DNA from: Thelonectria olida
Lineage: Eukaryota; Ascomycota; Sordariomycetes; Hypocreales; Nectriaceae
Length of the DNA stretch: 64,000 nt
Direction of reading: 5' to 3'
Assembly (NCBI GenBank): GCA_020736575.1
Contig: JAGPYM010000020.1
Coordinates: 62,001-126,000 of the forward strand
Below the pieces are notes generated by a model. It saw nothing but the letters and a program-made list of their open reading frames with translations, was not told the DNA's origin and searched no databases. Of this stretch, positions 1 to 11,300 are shown in pieces; position 1 is the stretch's first letter; every line of letters begins with the position of its first letter. Both the position numbers and the translations under genes were made by a program.

Positions 1-1351
1 ACACGAACTTTCCAACAGCCGGGGGTTGACATGGGCGCCCAAGTAGCGAAGGGTCGATTGACGCGACATTGTCGGACAAGGGTCTGACAAAACCGTCTGT
101 GGAATCGCCCTGTTGAGAGGGAAGTCCATCTTGAAGACCAGAGTCTATGGAGCTCTGTGGCTCGGAGGGATGAAGGTGACGGGGACGGGTACTGGATAGA
201 TGATTTACCCGTTCAAGAAAAGAGTTATGACAACTGTGTACAGGGCCGGGGCCTCGATATGCGACGGGACGTCTCGTGTCAAACACAACGGAAAGGCCCT
301 TTGGCGTAGCGATGAAATGTGGCTCTACCGGACGAGGCTGGGGAGGCAGAGCGGGGGGGTTTATGAGTTGGCTCTGGGAAGCGACTGGCTGAATGGGCCC
401 GTTGACGAAGTTGATGCCATGTTCGTCTTTGGCGGGCTTGTCTTTTGCGCGTCCCCACGGCATGCTCTTTCATGAAATCAATCAGAGTGATGGGTCGAGC
501 TGGAGGAAGCAGAGCAGTCAGTTTAGTCGGGCAAGTTCGCAGAAACGGCAGTGGTTTGCAGAGTTGGGCGTTTTTTACTTCGCTCCTCTTTTACTATGTT
601 CTCATTAATTAAGTACAGCCACCTCACTGCCTCCGCACTGCCCCCGCCAGATTGAACCAACCACCCACCCTCCTCCTGAATCCTTCGAGAAGCGGCTAGG
701 CGCCATGGTTTCAGATATGCCGGTCGGGGCTTTTTGGTTGCCATTGCCAATGATTTTGATGTCAGTGGCTCCATGGTGGTGTGTCTTGCAGGACGCACAT
801 AGGTCAACCATTCTCAGCGACAGCACAGCAGCAACGAGCTGCTCTGAATCAAACACCATGGCCCTAATACCATCAATAACTCTCTTGGTAGGGATAGATT
901 ATAAATTGTGACATCTCGTGTCTGGATTCCTTTGCCCAGCTCATGACTTTGCACATTTGACATACGGATCGTAAAGCAAAAGCTGGCGCATGAATTGCGC
1001 ACACCTCTCAGGAAGGCTATCATGCCAAGGCTCCATGCCCTGTCCCAAGAGATCATTCCCATAGCCCGTCATTGGCGCATACATCATGACCAGCTTGAAC
1101 CTTGCAGGACCTGTCCTCTGGTAAATAGTAGCGCTAGGTACGGTTAGTAATGCTTCTAAGAAGGGAGTGAGGTAAGTACTTGCAACTGGATTGTCTCTGC
1201 TGAGAGAATGTGTCGAAAATCGGGGATAGATGAGGGACTCCTGTGCCTCGAACGGACCCTCGCCTTCCAGTTGTTGGCTGACTCCTTCGACCCATTTCCA
1301 ACTGGATTTGGTGAGTATCGTGATGAGCGTGACCCCTTCCATCCGAACTCT
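1..1351. other. Intergenic, no supported gene
   Basis: No open frame here has recognisable motifs. The only candidate is a short minus-strand frame at about 941-1342. Joined across a possible intron at 1118-1179, it reads as a plausible protein tail, but it runs upstream into the 9-bp repeat without an in-frame ATG. I leave it unannotated and list it as a finding. Confidence 0.5.
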
Positions 1352-1934
1352 TATTTTATTTTAATTATTTTATTTATTTTATTTATTTTATTTATTTTAT
1401 TTATTTTATTTATTTTATTTATTTTATTTATTTTATTTATTTTATTTATTTTATTTATTTTATTTATTTTATTTATTTTATTTATTTTATTTGTTTTATT
1501 TATTTTATTTATTTTATTTATTTTATTTATTTTATTTATTTTATTTATTTTATTTATTTTATTTATTTTATTTATTTTATTTATTTTATTTATTTTATTT
1601 ATTTTATTTATTTTATTTATTTTATTTATTTTATTTATTTTATTTATTTTATTTATTTTATTTATTTTATTTATTTATTTATTTTATTTATTTTATTTAT
1701 TTTATTTATTTTATTTATTTTATTTATTTTATTTATTTTATTTATTTTATTTATTTTATTTATTTTATTTATTTTATTTATTTTATTTATTTTATTTATT
1801 TTATTTATTTTATTTATTTATTTTATTTATTTTATTTATTTTATTTATTTTATTTATTTTATTTATTTTATTTATTTTATTTATTTTATTTTTATTTTAT
1901 TTATTTTATTTATTTTATTTATTTTATTTTATTT
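1352..1934. repeat. Nonanucleotide minisatellite (TTTATTTTA)n
   Basis: About 580 bp of nearly perfect tandem copies of the 9-mer TTTATTTTA, roughly 64 copies. One substitution is visible near 1492. Short phase slips lie near 1671, 1816 and 1890, where part of a unit is lost or gained. Because 9 is a multiple of 3, the block makes long false open frames of Phe-Ile-Leu or Tyr-Leu-Phe repeats; these are not genes. It ends about 250 bp before the P450 start codon, so length changes could affect that promoter (inference). Confidence 0.97.
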
Positions 1935-2185
1935 GCCCTTTGGCTAGTGCTTAGCAAATACAAGGGTGGGGGGGGGAGGTCAGGTTACGATTTCACTCAT
2001 GAAGCATTCGTCAAATCAGTTTTCCCTTTGACCATTGTAGGGACCCACGCGTTCTCGAGGGTATAACCTCCGACGGATATTCAAGCCATTGCAGCATTAC
2101 CAAGGGGAGTGTATTATAACACTCCAATTCCCTTCTTAAAGACGCGATTTGCAGCAGAAAACGTGTTGAGGCATTGGACGACGCA

Positions 2186-5100
2186 ATGGCAGAAACTGTT
2201 GAGATTCCAGAGCCCAGGGGCTTGCCGTTCATAGGCCATGTCGGCACCCTCGATCCCGACTTTCCTCTTGGGTCGATGATTTCTTTGGCGGACGAGCTTG
2301 GTGAGTGTACAATTGATGCAATTGATTGTCTGTGACAAGAGAAAAAGCTGATTTGGTCGTATTGTCAAGGCGAGGTCTATCGTTTGAGATTCCCTGGACG
2401 TACCGTCGTCTTCGTCTCCACCCAAGCGCTGGTCAACGAAGTATGCAATGAGAAGCGGTTCAAGAAGTCGGTCAATTCTGCATTGACTGTGAGTTGTTGT
2501 CAATCATCACCTATTGTAATGCTGCATTCTAACCTCACTGCAGCAAGTCCGAGAAGGCGTCAATGATGGCCTGTTTACCGTAAGCTTGACTCTCCATTGG
2601 AATCTCTCTGTATGACCTCTGACTCTGGATATAGGCTAGAATGGGCGAGGAGAACTGGGGCATTGCCCATCGCGTACTCATGCCAGCCTTTGGCCCCCTC
2701 TCCGTCAAAGGTATGTTCGACGAGATGCACGACATTTCCAGCCAACTCGCCCTCAAATGGGCTAGATACGGCCCCGACTCGCCCATCTCAGTGTCCGAAG
2801 ATTTTACCCGACTGACTCTGGATACGTTGGCCTTGTGTTCCATGGGATACCGCTTCAACAGCTATTACTCCCCCGAGCTTCACCCCTTCATTGCAGCCAT
2901 GGGTGATTTCCTGACTGAAGCTGGCGAGAAGCCTCGTCGCCCGCCGCTGCCCTCGTTCCTCTACCGCACGCGAGACGAGAAGTTTAGGACTGACATTGAC
3001 ACCTTGAGAAGCACTGCAAAAGAAGTTTTGGATGCACGCAAGGCCGGGGGAAAGAGTGACAGAAGCGACCTCTTGGACGCCATGTTGCAGAGCGTCGATT
3101 CCAAGACGGGCAAAAAGATGACGGATGAGAGCATCATGGACAATCTGATCACCTTCCTCATCGCCGGACATGAGACGACGTCTGGTCTTCTCTCCTTTAC
3201 CTTCTATCAGCTTCTCAAACACCCCGAATGCTACCAAAAAGCGCAGCAAGAGGTCGACGATGTGGTTGGCAAGGGCCCCATTCAGGTCGAGCACCTTTCC
3301 AAGCTTCCCTACATCAATGGTGTCCTTCGAGAGGTCCTGCGACTCAATGCCACACTTCCCCTCTTCACCCTCGAAGCCTTTGAGGACACTCTCCTCGGCG
3401 GAAAGTACCCCGTCAAAGCCGGCGAGACCATCGTCACCGTGCTCCCGAAATCCATGTCCGACCCTCTCGTCTACGGCGACGACGCGCGAGAATTCATTCC
3501 CGAGAGAATGTTTGACGACAACTTTAACCGCATCCAGCGCGAGTTTCCCAACTGTTGGAAGCCCTTTGGAAACGGCCAGCGCGGCTGCATCGGTCGTGCT
3601 TTCGCCTGGCAAGAGGCGCTTCTGACCATGGTTATGCTTCTCCAGAACTTCAGTTTCGTGCTTGATCCGGATTACAAGCTGGAGTACAAGCAGACGCTCA
3701 CCATCAAGCCCAAGGATATGCAGATGCGCGCTATTCTGAGGGGCAATTTGACAGCGACGACGCTGGAGCGGCGCCTGGCTGGAATGGCTGTTTCGGAGAC
3801 CAAGAGCCTGAAAGTGGCCGCCCATGGCGTTGCCGACGAAAGCCTCGTTCCTTTGACGATTCTGTACGGATCGAACAGCGGAACGTGTGAGTCGTTGGCA
3901 CAGCGCATCGCAACTGACGCTGCTGGCAACGGGTTCCGTGCGACGTGCATCGCCTCGATGGACAGCGCGCAAGGCAAGCTCCCTACTGACCACCCGGTTG
4001 TCATCGTCACGTCGTCGTACGAAGGACAGCCCCCCGACAACGCGAGCCACTTCGTCGCCTGGCTCGAGGACGCAGAGCCCGACGAGAACCCGCTCAAGGA
4101 CGTCCAGTACGCCGTGTTCGGCTGCGGCCACAAAGACTGGGTGCAGACCTTCCACAGGGTCCCCAAGCTGGTCGACACTACGCTCGAGGAGCTGGGCGCG
4201 ACGAGGCTGGCCGAGCTTGGGCTGGCTGACGCGTCGACGAGCGACGTCTTTACTGACTTTGAGGCGTGGGAGGACAATAAGTTGTGGCCTGCGCTGACAG
4301 CGCGGTACGAGACGGCCGACGCGAGTGAGGGGTGGGCTAAGGGCATCGACGTAACGGTGTCGAATCTTAGAACATCGACGCTGCGGCAAGACGTCAGAGA
4401 AGCCACCGTCATCGACAATCGGATTCTCGCGCGCGACGACGAAAGAGGTTCCCTCAAGAAACACATCGAGATCCAGCTGCCGAAGGACATGACGTACCAG
4501 GCGGGTGACTACGTCGCCGTGCTGCCTATCAACCCGCAAGAGAGTGTGCACCGGGCTATGCGCCGTTTCAAGGTCGCCCGCGACGCGCAGCTGGAGATCA
4601 ACACCAACGGGCCCTTGGCGCTTCCGGTGAACACGTCGGTGCCCGCGTATGACATTCTCAGCTCGTATGTTGAGCTGTCGCAGCCGGCTACGAAACGGAA
4701 CCTGCTTACCATGGCTTACTATGTGGACAACGACCAGACAAAGGCGGCTTTGGAGAATCTGTCAGAGGATTACTACGCTGATGAGATCAAGGCAAAGCGT
4801 GTCTCTGTGCTTGATGTTCTGGAACGCTATCCTTCGATTGATCTCCCGATTGGAGTCTTCTTGTTCATGATGCCCTCGATGCGCATTCGACAGTAGTAAG
4901 TCCCTGATCGTCTCCAGTGTTTCTCGTACAAGCCATCTAATCTTTGAGTAGCTCAATCTCCTCGTCGCCCTTGGTGGATCAATCCCGCGTCACTATCACC
5001 TTTTCCATGCTCAATCAGCCATCCTTTTCCGGGCAGGGGGCCTATCTCGGCGTCGCAACCTCATACCTCGACTCGCTCTCTCAGGGCGACACTGTGCAGG

Positions 5101-5627
5101 TCGCCATCCGCCCATCGCACGCAACTTTTAGTCTCCCTGCGGAAGCCGAGACCGCGCCTATTATTTGCATCGCTGCAGGAAGCGGCATTGCACCTTTCCG
5201 CTCCTTTATCCAAGAACGTGCCGCCATGCTCGAGTCTGGTCGCAAGCTTGCGCCCGCAATCCTGTTCTTCGGCTGTCGATACCCCGACGTCGACGACCTC
5301 TACAGTGACGAGCTCCTCGCATGGCAGGATTTAGGTGCCGTCGACGTGCGTCGGGCGTACAGCCGCGTGCCTAAGAAGAGCGAAGGGTGCAAACACGTGC
5401 AGGATCGCATGTGGAAGGACCGCGAGGACGTCATTGAGCTCTGGCAGAAGGGCGCAACAGTATTTGTGTGCGGATCGCGGGGCGTTGCCGAGTCGGCTAA
5501 GAACGCCATGATCAAGATCAAGGTTGAGATGGAGGAGAGGGCGGGTAAGGCGGTGGACTTGGTGGGCACGCAGAAGTGGTTCGAGGGGTTGAGGAATGTG
5601 CGCTATATTACGGATGTTTTCGATTAG
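2186..5627 (+). CDS. CYP505-type self-sufficient cytochrome P450/P450 reductase fusion
   Basis: Predicted fatty-acid (subterminal) hydroxylase with heme and reductase domains in one chain, like P450foxy of Fusarium and bacterial P450 BM3. Exons 2186-2300, 2370-2488, 2544-2579, 2635-4895, 4952-5627 give 1068 residues, the usual family length. The heme domain shows the I-helix AGHETT at about 267, ExxR (EVLR) at 323 and the heme loop FGNGQRGCIG with Cys408. A flavodoxin-like FMN domain begins at YGSNSGT near 501. The FAD motif RQYS spans the last intron, and the NADPH-binding GSGIAPFRSF lies near 919. All key residues are present. The start was chosen because MAETVEIPEPRG matches the family N-terminus and the first three short exons restore it. 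The enzyme is probably cytosolic or membrane-associated; no N-terminal anchor is seen. Substrate is not predictable from sequence. Confidence 0.95.
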
Positions 5628-5805
5628 AATAGAAAGGGATGGGTATTATAAAGATAGGCAAGATCTAGAGATAGGCAAGGACGATTAGATGTTCTATTAG
5701 ATGGATACAGGTATGGAATGACTTGGTATATGTAACTTTAGTAGGTAGAATGTGATATTATATGTAGGGTGACACTCTCCATCCAACTCGCCGGTTTGTC
5801 CAAGT

Positions 5806-7236
5806 TCACGGGAATTGTGGTGCTTTCTTCATGTCGCCAACTTCAGCTACAGCCTGCATCGCATCTTCCTTTTGTACTTGTGTAAAACTCGGAGGCGCTG
5901 GATCGTCCTCCGGTGGCCTCATCCACGGTTCCGAGCTGACCTCTCCTAATGACACAGGCACTTGTGAAGGACCATCGATCAGCGTCGTCTTGCGCGGCAC
6001 CGAATCGTCGCTAGGCTTCAGCAAGGTCAACGGATGTGACCCCGACGCCTTAAAATCTTCACCCGCAATCTCCGCGCAAATGGCCCATTTGAGTTGATGC
6101 ATGTGTCTGATGTTGTACGTCGTGAAGCTTGGATGTAATGTTCCTTGACGGAACTTGGGACCAACCCGGCCCTGGTAGCCGATGCGCAAATTGATCAGTT
6201 CGCCAATGTCCACAGGTGGCATGTCGTCTGTTATTGGAATGTATATGGGTTCGCCGAGTGCATGAATTGCATGGTCGATGTAGAGATCCAGCTTGTCATC
6301 CGTATCTGCGTCGTGGGGACTAAACGACCCTTCGCATCTGACCACGGTCGCTGACGCGATTCTGAGGGAAAGGGACTTGAGTCTGGCCTGCTGCTCAAGG
6401 CCGTTGATAATCTCACTTGTCCTGCCCCAATCCGGCGAGCAACGGATAATAAATGGTACTGCGTTGGGGTTCTCTAGTTGAATCACAGTCGGCGTATCGA
6501 TCTGGTAGTTGAAGTATAGAGTCGGCACCTTGGAGGAACTAAAGAACTGCCTCGTCTTTTGCGAAAGACTAAGCTCGGCTTCTTCCATTCCGGGAACAAG
6601 CCGATATGAGGTGATGGAATAAGATGTTTTAATCTTTCGGAGACGAGAGTCGACTATTGGTGGTTCAGAGCTCAACGCTCGCAGGGTGAATGGGAGAGTC
6701 GCTTCGTGCATGCCCCCCGTTGAACTATGACCCATGGCCCTCATCTCAGCGCGGAGAAAATACTCGACGAATCCCTCCATGTTTGTGCTAAACCCATGAT
6801 GATGAATCGCAAACGTCTCCGGGAGTTCATGGGTCGCGACCACCTCAGGGTCGAGCGGAAGATAGCTGTGATCCTTGGGCACATGAACACCCAATCCAAT
6901 ATTCTCAACGTGCGTCGGCAACGCGAGAGCAAACGGCCAAACCTGCTCTTCGCCACCGGCGGGAATATGCAGGGGCCCGTCAAAGACCTTTTGCGTCCCG
7001 TCTGGGCCGCCGAGCACGTTGAAGCGTCCGCGGTAGGTGCTGGAGCTGTTCCCGCCGCGACTGACGACCATCTTGGACTTTGTTCTTCCGTGAAGTGATA
7101 TTGTTACTGAGGCTTTCGGGCTGACTATGTGCCCTTTGCGATAGACGCAGCCGATGATGGTGTCGCCTGGCGCATATTGGATGCTTTCGAGACGGATGCC
7201 TAGATTTGTGCTGGATGCGGGGGTGGTGCGAGGCAT
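5806..7236 (-). CDS. Arrestin-like protein (arrestin N/C fold)
   Basis: A 476-residue single-exon protein. The N-terminal half reads as an arrestin-N fold: an early strand with GIRLESIQYAPGDTIIG, then a second strand with SVTISLHGRTKSKM, the usual opening of fungal alpha-arrestins and related trafficking adaptors. A middle segment with TLPFTLRALSSEPP fits the inter-lobe region. The C-terminal 80 residues are Pro/Ser/Glu-rich and look disordered. I see no clear PPxY Rsp5-binding motif, so it may be a degenerate arrestin rather than a classic ubiquitin-ligase adaptor. It converges tail to tail with the P450, with about 180 bp between the stop codons. Role inferred from fold only. Confidence 0.75.
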   Translation of the reverse strand: MPRTTPASSTNLGIRLESIQYAPGDTIIGCVYRKGHIVSPKASVTISLHGRTKSKMVVSRGGNSSSTYRGRFNVLGGPDGTQKVFDGPLHIPAGGEEQVWPFALALPTHVENIGLGVHVPKDHSYLPLDPEVVATHELPETFAIHHHGFSTNMEGFVEYFLRAEMRAMGHSSTGGMHEATLPFTLRALSSEPPIVDSRLRKIKTSYSITSYRLVPGMEEAELSLSQKTRQFFSSSKVPTLYFNYQIDTPTVIQLENPNAVPFIIRCSPDWGRTSEIINGLEQQARLKSLSLRIASATVVRCEGSFSPHDADTDDKLDLYIDHAIHALGEPIYIPITDDMPPVDIGELINLRIGYQGRVGPKFRQGTLHPSFTTYNIRHMHQLKWAICAEIAGEDFKASGSHPLTLLKPSDDSVPRKTTLIDGPSQVPVSLGEVSSEPWMRPPEDDPAPPSFTQVQKEDAMQAVAEVGDMKKAPQFP

Positions 7237-7815
7237 GGCGATCCGCTGCCAGTCGTCTGTTTAAATGATGTAAAATGTGGCCTTTGCGTTACTTTTGAAA
7301 AAGATGAGGGTGTGATATTGCAAACATTGTATGTTGAACTGCGGAGAGGTGGAGGTTCGAAGGGTGCTATAGAAGGTGAAGATGGTGAGATGGAGGCTGT
7401 GTGACAAGGATTCCAATCTGTATAGCCACATTTACGTCATAGTCGCCTGGAGGCGTTGACTGCATCCCGGTGTTGATCATGAATCTAGCCATAATTCATT
7501 GATATCCAGATCATCCTTTCTTAGTGATCCCTTCCTTCTTTTCTCTCTAGTCATTGGTTCAAACACAGTTCCTTCCGTGGCGCCAGAGAGGAAATTCCCG
7601 ACGTGATATATAGCTATATCGAGATCAACTCTCACACATCGGATGTGGTTTTTTGTTTTTTGGTCATGAGTCTAGAGGTAGGACAAGCTGGCAGCCAAGA
7701 CGCATTTAAGACTTATCCAAGAATGAACAAGGTAGTTAAAGAGAGCGAAGGGAATAAGTGAGACTTCTTAGATAGTCTGAGTAGCGCAATAGCTAGGTGG
7801 TGCTTTGAACTGTGC
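7237..7815. other. Promoter region of arrestin-like gene, no gene seen
   Basis: AT-rich intergenic DNA upstream of the minus-strand arrestin gene. No open frame with recognisable content and no strong motif. Confidence 0.5.
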
Positions 7816-7820
7816 TTTCT

Positions 7821-7839
7821 CGAGGCTAAAATTGCAGTG
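7821..7839 (+). repeat. Short conserved motif copy 1 (GGCTAAAATTGCAGTG)
   Basis: First of four copies in the window of a 16-nt core GGCTAAAATTGCAGTG, here preceded by CGA. About 40 nt upstream lies AGTAGCGCAATAGCT, which recurs upstream of copy 2, so copies 1 and 2 belong to a longer diverged unit of about 130 bp. No coding function is seen. It may be a small repeat family or a non-coding RNA element. Confidence 0.6.
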
Positions 7840-7951
7840 CTTCCTTGTCCTTGAAAGAGAAAAGAGGAAACGGGATAGATGTGCAGTTCTCACATAGATG
7901 GTTGAGTAGCCCAATAGCTGCAGGGTGGGGGTGTTTTGAAATATGCTTGAT

Positions 7952-7970
7952 CAAGGCTAAAATTGCAGTG
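7952..7970 (+). repeat. Short conserved motif copy 2
   Basis: Second copy of the 16-nt core, 131 bp after the first. It has the companion AGTAGCCCAATAGCT about 50 nt upstream. The core is identical to copy 1, while the sequence between companion and core differs. Confidence 0.6.
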
Positions 7971-8040
7971 AAGATCCACAAACTGGGCGTCCCAGTCCGA
8001 CCTGTGGACAGCTCCGGGTCTGCTTGAAGTCCTTTGTCGA

Positions 8041-8056
8041 GGCTAAAATTGCAGTG
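8041..8056 (+). repeat. Short conserved motif copy 3
   Basis: Third exact copy of the core, preceded by TCCTTTGTCGA. The same TCCTTTG precedes the distant copy 4, so copies 3 and 4 share extra upstream sequence. Confidence 0.6.
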
Positions 8057-8314
8057 AACTTCGCGATCCATCGGTGGTTTTACCTACCTGGGTATGTAAG
8101 ATACTAGGAACAAACATAATAACCTTGGTGAGTCTACTTCATACTGTCATCTTTCCATCGTGGGAGGTCTTTCAGTCGCTTGCAAGTTATAAGTCATGCA
8201 TTATCTTCTCAAGACCATACCCTCTGCGCCAAACTCTCGTCGATTATCTCTTGTTTTGAATGAAAGCATGCCATGATAATATTCAACCGTAGCTGTCTGA
8301 ACCTCTAAGATAAT

Positions 8315-11300
8315 CTAATTCCCAGTAGCAATGCTGTGCCTCGTCCCTAGAGACCCATTCGTCATCAACGACCGCGAATCGCGTTGATCCTTGAGCTTGA
8401 ATCCCATGCCCGCAGCCGTCGACACGTTACCTTGCACTTCTGACTCAGCTCCATAGCCACCACCCCCGGGCGTCAAGATAATAACACGATCTCCAGCCCC
8501 GAAGAGCGACGTCTTCCTTGGCCCCAGAGAGACCTGCCTCGTCGCCCCTGTGACAGGATCCTTACGCACCCAGACATTCTGGCCCCGCTGTCCATCTCCT
8601 CCGCCCTCGAGACCGTATGGCGCCGTCACTCGTCGGTCCGTAAGCACCGACACCTGCAACGGCACCCGGAACTCAATGTCGCGCACGCAGCCGTCGCCTC
8701 CGCGGTACAATCCCTTGCCACCGCTGCCCCGGCGGATGGAAAACTCATGCAGGATCACAGGGTACCGCTTCTCTAAGATCTCCGGGTCGGTGATGCGTGT
8801 GTTCGTCATGTGCGTGTGCACGGCGCTGGCTCCGTGCCAACCCAGGCCCGCGCCCGCGCCGCCGCAGATGGTCTCGTAGTATCCGAAGCCCTTTGTGACT
8901 TTGCCCGTGACGGGGTCGGTGCCGCCGCAGCCGAAGCTCAGGTTGTTCATGGTGCCTTGGGACGCGGCGGCGGCGTTGAAGGCGCGGAGCACGAGATCGG
9001 CCACCTTTTGGGACGTTTCGGTGGTGCAGCCGACGGTGGCGGCCGTGGGAGAGGGAGAGAGGATGGTGTTTTCGGGGCAGATGACCTTGATGGGTCTTAG
9101 GCAGCCTTGGTTGAGGGGGATGTCGGCTGAAATCATGGAGCGAAGGCAGTACTGTTTTTCTGTGTGTTAGTCATTGTCAGATATCAAGGGGGCTGTGAAT
9201 ACTTACCATGATGACCGAGTATGTGCAAGTCGGAGGAGCGTTGAGGTTACCCGAATGCTCCAGGCCTGTTCCAGTAAAGTCAAACACGGCCTCTCCCGAG
9301 TCCTTGTCAATGGTAACCTTGAGCTTGAACGGGATACCATCATCATTGTACTCCGTTGCCTCAAGGACATTGCCATCGGACCGGGTTGCGAATGTCTTCA
9401 AAAGCTCGCGAACAGATTGGGCCGCGTTATCCTGAATTGCGTGCATGTAAAGTTGCACGACAGGCCAAGTGAATTCATCAATGAGAGCCCGAATCAACTC
9501 AATACCCTTCTTGTTGGAAGCCACCGCGGCCTTGAGGTCCGCAATGTTCTCCGCCAAAGTGCGCGTCCCGCTGCAGCCGGGATAGGAGCCTGGGACATCG
9601 TAGAGGTGGTGAATGAGGCCTTCTTCGTCAAACACGCCCTCGTTGATCATCTTGAACGACTCAATCGCAGCGCCTTCTTGCCAGAGCTCAGTCGAGTTGG
9701 GCGGCATGGAGCCGGGGACGATGCCTCCGATGTCAGCGTGGTGCCCGCGGTTTGCGACGAAGAAGATTATTTCCTTGGGGTTCTCCTCATCATCGAAGAC
9801 GGGAGTGATGGTCGTGATATCGGGAAGATGCGTGCCGCCTGCTTGTGGATGGTTGCTGATAACCACGTCACCGGGCTTCAACTCTCCAGCTTTATATCGC
9901 TGAGCTTGGTAGGCGATGGCCGTGCTCATCGATCCAAGATGGCTAGGGACATGGGGCGCGTTGGCGACCAGTCCGCCATCTGCAGAGAAGACTGCGCACG
10001 AGTAGTCTAGCCTCTCCTTGATGTTGACCGAGATGGACGTCTTCTCCATTGTGTGTCCCATCTGCTCGGCGACTGTCATGAACCGATGGCCGAAAACGCT
10101 GAGTTGCACGGGGTCGACTGTTTCGGTTGTGATGTTTTGCTGCTCGGCCTTCCAGACTTCGAGGATCACATGTTCGGGGCAGATGATGGCCTTGCTCGCA
10201 TGGTCGACCACAATCGTTTGAGTCTTGTCAATGATCATGGCGGGACCCGGGATGTGCACGCCGGGGGTGACCGTGTTAAGCTGGTATACGCTCGTCTCTG
10301 TCCATCCAAACTTGTCAAAGAAGATCTTGCGTCTAAAGATGGGAGTTGGAACAGGAGTGAGGCCCTGAGAGTCATAGTTCTTCAATTCTTCGAAAGGGTT
10401 TGAGATGTGCAAGACGCGAGACTTGCCGATGCTTCGCACGCGGATGTCGTCGATCAAGATGTCGCGGTTCTGAGAGAAGCCAAACTCTTGGGTATGTCTT
10501 GCCGTGAAGGTGGTACCAAAGTCGGCCATGTTGTCTGGTCGGGGGATCATTAAGGAAGTGTCGCTGCCCTGATACCTCATGTTGAGGAAACACTCATGCT
10601 CGATGGACTTTTCATCGAAACCCTGTGCCTCTAGACCATCGGCACCACGGTTTGACAATGCGTTGAGACGTTTGGTCAACTCGTCCAGAACATGTTCCGA
10701 GAAGGTCAGTGTCACGGGCTCCTGATTCTCAACAACGACATCGGCGAGCGCCATGCCGTATGCCGACAGGATACTCGAGTAGCGTGGAATGATGGCTCGC
10801 TTGATGCCGAGATCCCGGGCGATGAAGACAGCGTGCTGGCCACCAGCACCCCCAAAGGATCCCAGGTTGTGACTGGCTGCTCCGTATCCTCGCCCCTCGC
10901 TGAGAGTACGGATAGGCCTTGTCATGGTAGCGTTGGCGATGGAAAGGAAACCAAGGGCGAGGCTCTCGGGGGTAAACTGCTCGCCTTGTCCCTCCTTCTC
11001 CTTGTTCACCGTTTCTGTCAAAGCAGAAAACTTGGCTTTGACAACGTCGAGGTCTAGACGTCTAGGGAAGAAGTCTGGAATGATTCTGCCAAGCAGGAAG
11101 TTTGCATCGGTGACGGTCAGGGGGCCTCCTTTGCCGTAGCATGCTGGTCCTGGATTAGCACCGGCGCTGCTTGGGCCAACCTTCAGGAGGCCGTTTTCCC
11201 ACGTCAGGATGGAACCGCCGCCAGCCGCAACTGTGTTAATATCTAGCTGAGGAGTCTGGATAGTGACTTCTGCCAGAGTGCTTTCGAAAATGTGTTCCAG

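Noticed and set aside
1208..2066. Two overlapping long open frames of Phe-Ile-Leu / Tyr-Leu-Phe repeats
   Set aside because: They are translations of the 9-bp minisatellite; unit length divisible by three keeps frames open.
2788..4551. 587-codon open frame on the minus strand
   Set aside because: Antisense shadow of the P450 fusion, whose plus-strand motifs are complete.
7821..8056. tRNA-derived element reading of the short motif copies
   Set aside because: Weak A-box and B-box resemblance only, not at consistent spacing in all four copies.
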